From assembly GCA_045602885.1 (NCBI GenBank), contig JAZSCJ010000088.1:1-5611 (forward strand): a DNA stretch of 5,611 bases. Reading direction: 5' to 3'. Positions 1 through 5,451 of the stretch are shown piece by piece (positions within the stretch are counted from its first letter, which is position 1; each line of letters begins with the position of its first letter). The position numbers and the translations under genes are program-made. The DNA comes from JAJPXI01 sp045602885. Lineage in GTDB: Bacteria > Bacillota > Clostridia > Oscillospirales > Oscillospiraceae. The notes below the pieces were generated by a model. That model had not been told where the DNA came from and searched no databases. It saw nothing but the letters and a program-made list of their open reading frames with translations.

Positions 1-36
1 ACGGCCAAAACCATTGATACCAACTTTGATGCTCAT
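1..36 (-). CDS. gap: Glyceraldehyde-3-phosphate dehydrogenase, N-terminal 12 codons (partial, runs off the left edge)
   Basis: Only the first 12 codons are inside the window. Read on the minus strand they give MSIKVGINGFGR, the start of the NAD-binding Rossmann fold of type I GAPDH (the family's KVGINGFGRIGR motif). The enzyme is cytosolic and interconverts glyceraldehyde-3-phosphate and 1,3-bisphosphoglycerate in glycolysis. The ATG is the complement of 34-36. An AGGAG (complement of 45-49) lies 8 nt upstream, which fixes the start. The gene is divergent from the histidine-kinase-like gene at 307, with about 270 bp between them holding a promoter for each. Identification rests on 12 residues, but the motif is very characteristic. 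Which paralogue (gapA, gapB or gapN-like) cannot be decided; this N-terminus argues against the non-phosphorylating GapN, which is unrelated. Confidence 0.9.
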   Translation of the reverse strand, partial: MSIKVGINGFGR

Positions 37-71
37 AATTGACACTCCTAACTTTTATAAAGTTCGCCTTC

Positions 72-100
72 ATTATAGCGTAAAACTCCCCAATAGGGAA
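72..100 (-). promoter_or_regulatory. Sigma-A-type promoter of gap
   Basis: On the minus strand a perfect -10 TATAAT (complement of 72-77) is preceded by a 17-bp spacer and a weak -35 TTCCCT (complement of 95-100). Transcription would start near 65, giving a leader of about 29 nt that contains the gap Shine-Dalgarno. The poor -35 and the dyad overlapping it suggest possible control by a regulator, which is inference. Confidence 0.6.
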
Positions 101-102
101 GT
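85..102. promoter_or_regulatory. Inverted repeat over the gap -35 region, candidate operator
   Basis: The arms ACTCCCC (85-91) and GGGAAGT (96-102) are complementary at 6 of 7 positions around the 4-nt centre AATA. The dyad covers the -35 hexamer and half of the spacer of the gap promoter, the usual place for a repressor site. No known operator was recognised, and an imperfect 7-bp dyad can occur by chance. Confidence 0.3.
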
Positions 103-158
103 AAATTTTATGAAAGATTTCATGCACAAACTCGCTGCGCCTTTTTTCGACATTTTTC

Positions 159-187
159 TTGCCGTGGGCGCCTAAATTTTGTATACT
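159..187 (+). promoter_or_regulatory. Sigma-A-type promoter of the histidine-kinase-like gene
   Basis: The -35 is TTGCCG (159-164), the spacer is 17 bp and the -10 is TATACT (182-187). Transcription would begin around 194, leaving a leader of roughly 113 nt before the ATG at 307. This is a better consensus match than expected by chance in the AT-rich gap, and it faces away from the gap promoter. Confidence 0.6.
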
Positions 188-197
188 GTCTTTGCGC

Positions 198-217
198 CAT
201 ATTCCCAGCGGAATATG
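198..217 (+). promoter_or_regulatory. Perfect 8-bp hairpin/dyad at the start of the leader
   Basis: CATATTCC (198-205) and GGAATATG (210-217) are perfectly complementary around the 4-nt loop CAGC. It lies just after the predicted transcription start near 194. It could be a 5' stabilising hairpin in the mRNA or a DNA operator just downstream of the promoter; the sequence does not distinguish these. No T-run follows, so it is not a terminator. Confidence 0.4.
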
Positions 218-223
218 CCATCC

Positions 224-287
224 TAAGGCAACGGCCAACCGAACCCGTACCGCATTTCAGCGGCCTGATTCGGCGCTTTTTGCCTTA
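224..287 (+). promoter_or_regulatory. Long nested stem in the 5' leader, ending next to the Shine-Dalgarno
   Basis: Three nested complementary pairs can form one arm: TAAGGCAA (224-231) with TTGCCTTA (280-287), CCGAA (239-243) with TTCGG (269-273), and CCGC (250-253) with GCGG (260-263) around a 6-nt loop. The outer helix closes 3 nt before the ribosome binding site AAAGGAGG (291-298). A T-run at 277-281 follows the middle helix, so an attenuator-like alternative (inner stem without outer helix) can also be drawn. No known riboswitch class was recognised. A structured regulatory leader is inference. Confidence 0.35.
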
Positions 288-306
288 AAGAAAGGAGGCC
301 GGAGGC

Positions 307-1347
307 ATGGACCTGACCGTGTTTGACCATTTCCCCGAACCCATTGTTTATCTTCGTGCCGGTCAGATCGGCTACAGCAACCCGGCTGCCCGGGCGCTGG
401 AACCCGAGTGGACTGCTGGCGCGCCCATTCCCCCGGCACTGGACATCGAGCCTGACCGGGAAGGCGTGTTCTCCTGTCTGGCCGGCGGTCAACCGTTCCA
501 GGCATCGGCCACCCGAACCGAGGACGGTTTGCTTTTGACCCTGCGGCATCCGGTCGGTCTGCCCACGGGCGAGGTGCTGACCACCCTGCCCATTCAGCTG
601 CGTGAGCAGACGCAAAATATCTTATCGGCCGCCAAGCTCCTGCTGCCCTTGACCGAGGAGGATGAAACCCCGCAGAACCGGGTGCACATCCATATGCTCC
701 AGCAAAGCTTTCACCGGCTGTTTCGCCTGGCCCGTCATCTGGAGCTTGCCCAGCAGGCGCAAAGCGACGATTTCCCCCTGTGCACCGACCAGGCCGTCGA
801 TCTGGCCCAGCTTTGCCGGGAGACTTCTTACGGCGCAGCCAAGCTGGCCGAGTTGGCCGGCATTACCTTTCAAGATGATATTCCCGGCGGCATCCTCATC
901 ACAGCCGGCAATCCGGAGTGGTTGGAAATTATGCTGCTGGAGCTGATTTCCAACGCCATCAAGGCCGCCGGAACAGGCGGCCAGGCCGGACTGACGCTGT
1001 CCTCGACCGGAAGCCGGGCCTTGATCACCGTGTGGGACAACGGCCAGGGCATGGACCAGGCCGACCTGTCTGCCACGCTGGACGGCGCCTCCCCCGAAAG
1101 CCTGCCCAAGCCGGGCACCGGCCTGCGGCTGGGTCTGTCCATCGCCCGACATGCCGCCGCCGCCCACGGCGGCGCCATCCTGCTGGAAAGCCAGCCGGGT
1201 CAAGGCATGCGCGTCACGGTCTCCCTGCCGCTGAATAAGCCGCCCAAGAGCCCTCTGCGCACGCCCCGCGTCACCGCCGAGGAAAGCGTGTCGCCTTTGC
1301 TGACCCTGCTGTCCGATGCGCTGCCCCTGCAAGCCTTTGAAGAATAA
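307..1347 (+). CDS. PAS/HATPase histidine-kinase-like protein lacking the H-box histidine
   Basis: This 346-residue protein has no membrane segment or signal peptide and should be cytosolic. Residues about 5-80 look like a PAS-type sensor (FPEPIVYLRAGQIGYSNPAA). Residues about 90-150 form a DHp-like two-helix region. Residues about 200-310 are a HATPase_c domain with an N-box ELISNAIKA (N216), a G1 box DNGQGM (244-249) and a G2 box GTGLRLGLSIA (270-280) followed by AHGG. ATP binding is therefore likely. The oddity is the H-box: LREQTQNILSAAKLL aligns with the usual HELRTPLNSILxAAxLL, but the histidine position is Ile96 and the proline is Gln101, so ordinary autophosphorylation is doubtful. 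An acidic, low-complexity tail (about 310-346) follows the kinase fold. No response regulator is adjacent. AAAGGAGG (291-298) lies 8 nt before the ATG and fixes the start. The signal and partner are unknown. Confidence 0.85.
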   Translation: MDLTVFDHFPEPIVYLRAGQIGYSNPAARALEPEWTAGAPIPPALDIEPDREGVFSCLAGGQPFQASATRTEDGLLLTLRHPVGLPTGEVLTTLPIQLREQTQNILSAAKLLLPLTEEDETPQNRVHIHMLQQSFHRLFRLARHLELAQQAQSDDFPLCTDQAVDLAQLCRETSYGAAKLAELAGITFQDDIPGGILITAGNPEWLEIMLLELISNAIKAAGTGGQAGLTLSSTGSRALITVWDNGQGMDQADLSATLDGASPESLPKPGTGLRLGLSIARHAAAAHGGAILLESQPGQGMRVTVSLPLNKPPKSPLRTPRVTAEESVSPLLTLLSDALPLQAFEE

Positions 1348-1348
1348 C

Positions 1349-1388
1349 AAAATACCCGGTGTGCCCCACGGCACACCGGGTATTTTTT
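1349..1388. terminator. Bidirectional intrinsic terminator between convergent genes
   Basis: A perfect 17-bp stem (1349-1365 with 1370-1386) has a 4-nt loop CCAC. It has a GC-rich core and a T-run (1383-1388) on the plus strand, and an A-run (1348-1352) that gives a U-tract on the minus strand. It begins 2 nt after the stop of the kinase-like gene and lies about 20 nt beyond the ppa stop, so it probably ends both transcripts. Confidence 0.93.
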
Positions 1389-1407
1389 GTCTGCGTGATG
1401 GGTTGGA

Positions 1408-1941
1408 TCACTTGCAAAAGCATTGGATATAGTGCTCCATGGCGTCCTGAATGACCTCGACGGCGGCGGCACGGTTGTTAACGTCACCGGCCACGGCGTC
1501 CTTGCCCTCCAGCGCTTTGTAAACCGAGAAGAAGTGGGCCATTTCGTCAAAGATATGCGCCGGCAGCTCCATCAGATCGTGATAGCTATTGTAAGTAGGA
1601 TCGGAGAAGGGGATGGCAATGATCTTTTCGTCGTTCTTGCCGCCATCCTGCATGGAGATATAGCCGATGGGATAGCAGCGCACCATGGTCAGCGGATCCA
1701 GCTCCTCCGAGCAGAGCACCAGCACATCCAGCGGATCGTTATCGTCGCCGTAAGTGCGGGGGATAAAGCCGTAGTTTGCAGGATAGTGCGTGGAGGTATG
1801 CAGCACGCGGTCCAGAATGATCAGACCGGTTTCCTTGTCCAGCTCGTATTTCTTCTTGCTGCCCTTGGGGATCTCAATGACAGCGATGAAATCCTCTGCG
1901 GAGATTCGCTTGGGCGAAATGTCATGCCAAATGTTGCTCAT
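1408..1941 (-). CDS. ppa: Inorganic pyrophosphatase, family I (soluble)
   Basis: A cytosolic Mg-dependent enzyme that hydrolyses pyrophosphate to two phosphates and so drives PRPP-, nucleotide- and aminoacyl-tRNA-forming reactions. The product is 177 residues, the normal bacterial family I length. The family signature D-x-D-P-x-D is DNDPLD (67-72), preceded by YGFIPRTYGD (57-66). The N-terminal block VIEIPKGSKKKYE (21-33), the active-site D99/D104/K106 region and Y141-K142 (YKALEGK) all match the family. The start at the complement of 1939-1941 is supported by GGAGG (complement of 1950-1954) 8 nt upstream. The open frame extends further upstream to 2148 but reads back through the promoter, so that extension is rejected. 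The gene converges on the kinase-like gene with a shared terminator and diverges from xpt. Confidence 0.97.
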   Translation of the reverse strand: MSNIWHDISPKRISAEDFIAVIEIPKGSKKKYELDKETGLIILDRVLHTSTHYPANYGFIPRTYGDDNDPLDVLVLCSEELDPLTMVRCYPIGYISMQDGGKNDEKIIAIPFSDPTYNSYHDLMELPAHIFDEMAHFFSVYKALEGKDAVAGDVNNRAAAVEVIQDAMEHYIQCFCK

Positions 1942-2004
1942 CCTTTGTTCCTCCCTGTGTCGATATGGTAAGCGGGGCAACACCCCATGGATTATCTGTC
2001 TTAA

Positions 2005-2033
2005 ATTATAGTCCAATTTCCATACAAACACAA
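2005..2033 (-). promoter_or_regulatory. Sigma-A-type promoter of ppa
   Basis: On the minus strand a perfect -10 TATAAT (complement of 2005-2010) lies 17 bp from a partial -35 TTGTGT (complement of 2028-2033). Transcription would start near 1998, leaving a leader of about 57 nt. Its position is fully consistent with the chosen ppa start. Confidence 0.6.
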
Positions 2034-2058
2034 CCAAAAAAGTAACGTAGTCCCTCGG

Positions 2059-2080
2059 GGCGACTTTTCGCCGCCTTTTT
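2059..2080 (+). terminator. Weak terminator-like hairpin with T-run between ppa and xpt promoters
   Basis: GGCGA (2059-2063) pairs with TCGCC (2068-2072) around the loop CTTT. GCC and then five Ts (2076-2080) follow on the plus strand. It sits upstream of the xpt promoter, so it could stop rightward transcription entering antisense through ppa. The stem is only 5 bp and 3 nt separate it from the T-run, so this is a tentative call. Confidence 0.3.
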
Positions 2081-2091
2081 GTATTTTGCTC

Positions 2092-2120
2092 TTGAAGGTG
2101 ACCTTCTTTTCCTGTAGAAT
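2092..2120 (+). promoter_or_regulatory. Sigma-A-type promoter of xpt
   Basis: The -35 is TTGAAG (2092-2097), the spacer exactly 17 bp and the -10 TAGAAT (2115-2120). Transcription would start near 2127, giving a leader of about 53 nt. That is too short for a purine riboswitch plus expression platform, and no such conserved core is visible. Control is more likely at the DNA level, through the dyad over the -35. Confidence 0.65.
2094..2106. promoter_or_regulatory. Perfect 13-bp palindrome over the xpt -35, candidate operator
   Basis: GAAGGT (2094-2099) and ACCTTC (2101-2106) are perfect inverted repeats around a single central G. Four bases of the left arm belong to the -35 hexamer of the xpt promoter, so a protein bound here would block RNA polymerase. 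I do not recognise it as PurR, XpuR-like or another named site. The short spacing makes an RNA hairpin impossible, so a dimeric DNA-binding protein is the likely reader. Confidence 0.4.
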
Positions 2121-2179
2121 ATTGACCATCGGCAAGACTGCGCAACATCCCAGGTCAACAAGGAAACGGAGCGCTTGGC

Positions 2180-2752
2180 ATGAAGCTTTTGGAAGACCGC
2201 ATCCGCAAAGACGGCAAGGTGCATGGCACCGACGTGTTGAAAGTGGACAGCTTTTTGAATCATCAGATGGATATTGCCCTGTTCGACGAGATCGGCAGGG
2301 AGTTTCTGCGTTTATACCGGGATTGCAACGTGACCAAGATCCTGACCATCGAGGCTTCCGGCATCGGCATTGCCTGCATGACCGCACGCCATTTTGACGT
2401 TCCGGTGGTCTTTGCCAAGAAAAGCAAAACCAAAAACATCGCCGGGGACGTGTTTACCTCCAAGGTAGAATCCTTCACCCACGGCAAAATTTACGATATC
2501 ATCGTGTCCAAAGATTTTCTGCACCCGGAGGACCGCGTGCTGATCATTGACGATTTTCTGGCCAACGGCAGCGCCCTGCAGGGACTGATCAATCTGGTCA
2601 CCGATGCCGGGGCTACCGTGGTGGGCGCCGGTATCTGTGTGGAAAAGGCCTTCCAGCCCGGCGGTGATTTGATCCGTGCCACCGGCGTACGGGTGGAGTC
2701 TTTGGCCCGCGTCCAATCCATGAACGAGGAAACCGGCGTGGTCTTCTGCTGA
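2180..2752 (+). CDS. xpt: Xanthine phosphoribosyltransferase
   Basis: A cytosolic purine-salvage enzyme that joins xanthine and PRPP to give XMP and pyrophosphate. The 190-residue product is close to the Bacillus subtilis Xpt length (about 194). Family landmarks visible are LKVDSFLNHQ (20-29), the substrate-side TIEASGIG (56-63), PVVFAKK (75-81), the PRPP-binding motif VLIIDDFLANGSA (120-132) with the paired aspartates D124-D125, EKAFQPGG (155-162) and VESLARVQS (172-180). The start at 2180 is supported by GGAG (2168-2171) 8 nt upstream and by matching the family N-terminus. It is the first gene after a good promoter and is followed 75 bp downstream by a nucleoside-transporter lipoprotein, which fits purine salvage. 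Adenine phosphoribosyltransferase is the nearest alternative family but lacks these Xpt-specific blocks. Confidence 0.96.
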   Translation: MKLLEDRIRKDGKVHGTDVLKVDSFLNHQMDIALFDEIGREFLRLYRDCNVTKILTIEASGIGIACMTARHFDVPVVFAKKSKTKNIAGDVFTSKVESFTHGKIYDIIVSKDFLHPEDRVLIIDDFLANGSALQGLINLVTDAGATVVGAGICVEKAFQPGGDLIRATGVRVESLARVQSMNEETGVVFC

Positions 2753-2772
2753 CCAAAACGGCATTCCTTTTG

Positions 2773-2803
2773 ATTTACATTCGGCATAAGCCGTGTAAAT
2801 AAT
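2773..2803 (+). promoter_or_regulatory. Candidate promoter with embedded inverted repeat before the BMP lipoprotein gene
   Basis: TTTACA (2774-2779, 5 of 6 to consensus -35) and AATAAT (2798-2803, 5 of 6 to consensus -10) are separated by 18 bp. An inverted repeat ATTTACA (2773-2779) / TGTAAAT (2794-2800), with an inner CGGC/GCCG pair (2782-2785, 2790-2793), fills the interval. It could be an operator over an internal promoter, or a stem-loop in an xpt-bmp transcript that affects stability. No T-run follows, so it is not a normal terminator. Confidence 0.35.
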
Positions 2804-2827
2804 TTCGGATATTGGAGGTACAAACAA

Positions 2828-4057
2828 ATGAAAAAGCGTATTCTTGCATTGCTTCTGTCCGGCGTTATGATCCTTGGCCTGGTTGCCTGCGGCTCCGACA
2901 ATCAGGGCGGCGCCCAGAACCCCACCGACGGCTCCACCATCAAGGTCGGTCTGGTGGTCATCGGCGACGAAAATGACCAGGGCTACACCTACAACTTCAT
3001 GCGCGGCAAAGAGGCCGCCACCGAGGCCCTGGCTGCCAAGGGCATCAACGTGGACTGGCAGATCAAGTACAACCTGATCGAAGGTGACCCCGTGGCCGTG
3101 GCCAACGAGGAACTGATCGAGTACGGCTGCGAGATCATTTTCAACAACTCCTACGGCCATGAGCCCGCCATGCTGACCATCGCCCGGGACAACCCCGAGG
3201 TCGAGTTTATCGGCATGACCAACGAGGGCAGCTGGAAGGACGACATGGACAACACCCACAACGCCTTCGCCCGCATCTATGAGGGCCGCTATGTGGCCGG
3301 TGTGGCCGCCGGTCTGAAGATGCAGGAAATGATCGACAACGGCGAGATCACCGCGGATGAGGCCGTCATCGGCTACGTGGGCGCTTACTCCTTCGCCGAA
3401 GTTATCTCCGGTTTCACCGCCTACTATCTGGGCGCCAAGAGCGTTTGCCCCTCCGCCACCATGAAGGTGCAGTTTGTCGGCTCCTGGTCTGACGCCACCG
3501 AAGAGGCCAATGCTGCCGCCGCCCTGTGTGACATGGGCTGCATCATGATCTCCCAGCACTCCGACAACACCACCCCTGCCACCACCGCACAGCAGAAGGG
3601 CGTGTTCCACACCGGCTACAACAACGATATGTCTGCCGTAGCTCCCGAAGCCTCCATCATCGGCACTCGTATCGACTGGACCAATTACTTTGTTTCCACC
3701 ATCGAAGCGGTCGTCAACGGCAAGTCCTTCCCCCAGGATCACTGCAACGGCATGGCCGAGGGCGAAGTGGTTATGACCACCCTGAACGAGACCATTGCTG
3801 CCCAGGGCACGGCCGAGAAGCTGGAAACCGTCATGGCTCAGCTCAAGTCCGGTGAGATCCAGGTCTTTGACACCGACACCTTTACCGTAAACGGCGAGAA
3901 GGTCACCACCTGCATGGCTATCGACACCGACGGTGACTTTACCGCCGATTCCGAGGAAGCCATCGTGGACGGCGCTTTCCTGGAATCCTATCATCAGTCT
4001 GCCCCCTACTTTGCCCTGCGCATTGACGGCATCGAGTGGGTCAACGAAGCATACTAA
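2828..4057 (+). CDS. BMP-family ABC transporter substrate-binding lipoprotein, probably for purine nucleosides
   Basis: The 409-residue product starts with a lipoprotein signal: MKKR, a hydrophobic stretch, then lipobox LVAC with Cys21 as the lipidated residue, and a Gly/Gln/Asn-rich linker to about residue 36. The mature part is a basic-membrane-protein (BMP/PnrA-like) periplasmic-binding fold: IKVGLVVIGDENDQGY (38-53), EIIFNNSYGHEPAM (102-115), YEGRYVAGVAAGLK (151-164), IGYVGAY (181-187) and CIMISQHSDN (238-247). Characterised BMP relatives bind purine nucleosides and deliver them to an ABC permease. It would sit on the outer face of the membrane. GGAGGT (2814-2819) is 8 nt before the ATG. 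A strong terminator follows directly, and the ATPase gene lies next in the same direction. The exact ligand is inferred from the family and the xpt neighbour; nupN-like naming would be a guess. Confidence 0.93.
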   Translation: MKKRILALLLSGVMILGLVACGSDNQGGAQNPTDGSTIKVGLVVIGDENDQGYTYNFMRGKEAATEALAAKGINVDWQIKYNLIEGDPVAVANEELIEYGCEIIFNNSYGHEPAMLTIARDNPEVEFIGMTNEGSWKDDMDNTHNAFARIYEGRYVAGVAAGLKMQEMIDNGEITADEAVIGYVGAYSFAEVISGFTAYYLGAKSVCPSATMKVQFVGSWSDATEEANAAAALCDMGCIMISQHSDNTTPATTAQQKGVFHTGYNNDMSAVAPEASIIGTRIDWTNYFVSTIEAVVNGKSFPQDHCNGMAEGEVVMTTLNETIAAQGTAEKLETVMAQLKSGEIQVFDTDTFTVNGEKVTTCMAIDTDGDFTADSEEAIVDGAFLESYHQSAPYFALRIDGIEWVNEAY

Positions 4058-4071
4058 GCAATCTCTTTTTT

Positions 4072-4105
4072 CGGAGGGCCGCAGTTTGCGGCCCTCCGCT
4101 TTTTT
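4072..4105 (+). terminator. Strong intrinsic terminator after the BMP lipoprotein gene
   Basis: A perfect 12-bp, GC-rich stem (4072-4083 with 4087-4098) with a 3-nt loop GTT is followed by a T-run at 4100-4105. It starts 14 nt after the lipoprotein stop codon. A T-run at 4066-4071 lies upstream of the stem, so it is one-directional. It separates binding-protein expression from the ATPase downstream, which fits the usual excess of binding protein over transporter. Confidence 0.93.
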
Positions 4106-4126
4106 CTCCAAATCCCCATTTCACCC

Positions 4127-4155
4127 TTGCACCCCCAAGCAGGATTTGATACCAT
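4127..4155 (+). promoter_or_regulatory. Candidate extended -10 promoter for the ABC ATPase gene
   Basis: TTGCAC (4127-4132), a 17-bp spacer and TACCAT (4150-4155) preceded by an extended -10 TG (4147-4148). It lies directly after the terminator, where a new promoter would be needed. The match is moderate. A transcript would start near 4162 and carry a GC palindrome (CGCCCCGGGGCG, 4173-4184) in its leader. Confidence 0.4.
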
Positions 4156-4172
4156 GAAATAAGACAGTTTTT

Positions 4173-4184
4173 CGCCCCGGGGCG
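4173..4184. promoter_or_regulatory. 12-bp perfect palindrome in the ATPase leader
   Basis: CGCCCCGGGGCG is a perfect palindrome with no spacer, so it would be read as DNA rather than form an mRNA hairpin by itself. TCGCCC (4172-4177) can instead pair with GGGCGA (4195-4200), a hairpin 15 nt upstream of the Shine-Dalgarno. Function is unknown. Confidence 0.25.
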
Positions 4185-4230
4185 TATGTTTCGCGGGCGA
4201 TACAGAGCTTGCAGCAAGGAGATGACCGCC

Positions 4231-5451
4231 TTGGAATCCATCCATGCAATTGAACTGCGGCATATCACCAAATACTTCGGCAAGGTGATCGCCAACGACT
4301 CGGTCGATCTGACCCTGGATCGGGGTGAGATTTTGGCTCTGCTGGGCGAAAACGGCAGCGGCAAAACCACTCTGATGAATATGCTCTCCGGCATCTACTA
4401 TCCCGATGAGGGCGAAATTCTGGTATCTGGCAAGCCGGTGTCCATCCGCTCGCCCAAGGACGCCTTTGACAACGGCATCGGCATGATCCACCAGCACTTC
4501 AAGCTGGTGGACGTTTTCACGGCAGCAGAAAACATTGTGCTTGGTCTCAACGACGGTCACAAGCTGGACCTCAAGGCCGCCCGTGCCAAGGTCAAGCAGA
4601 TCAGCGAGAAGTACGGCTTTGACATTGACCCCGACAAAAAAATCTACGATATGTCGGTGTCGGAAAAGCAGACCGTTGAGATCGTCAAAGTGCTCTACCG
4701 GGGCGCCGAGGTTCTCATTCTGGACGAGCCTACCGCCGTGCTCACTCCCCAGGAGACCCAACGGCTTTTTGCCATCCTGCGCTCCATGCGCGCCGACGGC
4801 AAAACCATTATCATCATCACCCACAAACTCAACGAGGTCATGGAGCTGTCCGACAAGGTGGCCGTTCTGCGCAAGGGCAAGTATATCGGCACGGTCAACA
4901 CAGCCCAGACCGATCCGCAGACCTTGACCGAAATGATGGTGGGGCGTGCCGTTACGCTGAACATTGACCGGCCCGAGCCGGTGGATCCCCAACCCCGTCT
5001 GGAGATCTCCCACCTGACTGTGACCGATGCCGACGGCATCAAAAAGCTGGACGACGTCAGCTTTCTGGCCCGCAGCGGCGAAATTCTCGGCGTGGCCGGT
5101 ATCGCCGGCTCCGGCCAGAAGGAGCTGCTGGAAGCCATTGCCGGTCTGAACCACATTTCCTCCGGCTCCATCGTATACTCCCCCGAGGGCGAGGCATCCT
5201 ACGAGTTGGTGGGCAAGTCCCCCCTGCAGATCAAGCAGGCCGGCATCTCTCTGGCCTTTGTGCCCGAAGACCGTCTTGGCATGGGTCTTGTGGGCGATAT
5301 GGGTATGGTGGGCAACATGATGCTGCGCTCCTGGCGTTCCGGCAAGGGCGCTTTTGTGGATCGCAAGGACCCCAGCCAGTTGGCCGAGCAGGTCAAGGAG
5401 GAGCTGGGCGTGGTCACCCCCAGCGTGGACTTCCCGGTGCGCCGTCTGTCG
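4231..5451 (+). CDS. Nucleoside ABC transporter ATP-binding protein, cut off by adapter sequence at 5451
   Basis: A tandem-NBD ABC ATPase of the BMP-associated (NupO/YufO-like, RbsA-like) importer class. It powers nucleoside uptake at the inner face of the membrane with the lipoprotein encoded upstream. NBD1 has Walker A GENGSGKT (39-46), Q-loop Gln88, a degenerate signature SVSEKQ (142-147, usual for this class), Walker B LILDEP (162-167) and H-loop His198. NBD2 begins near 257 and has the degenerate Walker A GIAGSGQKE (290-298). The chosen start is TTG 4231: AAGGAGATGA (4216-4225) is a near-full Shine-Dalgarno 9 nt (from AAGGAG) upstream. ATG 4222 overlaps that site and ATG 4186 has none. 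Genuine sequence gives 407 residues of a family usually about 500-520 long. It ends at RRLS, just where the NBD2 signature (LSGGN) should begin. The frame then reads adapter to a false TAG at 5473-5475. Confidence 0.93.
5371..5446 (+). repeat. First copy of a 76-bp exact direct repeat (inside the ABC ATPase gene)
   Basis: This stretch codes for part of NBD2 (PSQLAEQVKEELG and onward) and is repeated without mismatch at 5536-5611, 165 bp away. It is the native copy: it is in frame with the protein and matches the expected family order. Base 5370 (c) and base 5535 (t) differ, so the repeat starts sharply here. The start marks the left edge of the short library insert that was read twice. Confidence 0.97.

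Noticed and set aside
622..1374. A 250-residue open frame on the minus strand opposite the kinase-like gene.
   Set aside because: The plus strand carries clear HATPase motifs and a good ribosome binding site; the minus frame is compositionally biased and would start inside the terminator.
1942..2148. An N-terminal extension of ppa up to the first in-frame ATG.
   Set aside because: It would include the promoter and leader as protein; the ATG at 1941 has an ideal Shine-Dalgarno and gives the normal family length.
2121..2179. A guanine/xanthine-type purine riboswitch before xpt.
   Set aside because: The leader is only about 53 nt and none of the conserved purine-riboswitch core or a terminator hairpin is seen.
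2800..2812. A PurR box before the lipoprotein gene: TTCGG with AT-rich flanks matches the Bacillus PurBox consensus, as I recall it, at about 11 of 13 positions.
   Set aside because: PurBoxes act as oppositely oriented pairs about 16-17 bp apart; no good partner is present, and the site abuts the Shine-Dalgarno.
2312..4111. A 599-residue open frame on the minus strand opposite xpt and the lipoprotein gene.
   Set aside because: It is a Gly/His/Val-rich shadow of a GC-rich gene, runs through a terminator and two genuine genes, and has no recognisable domain or ribosome binding site.
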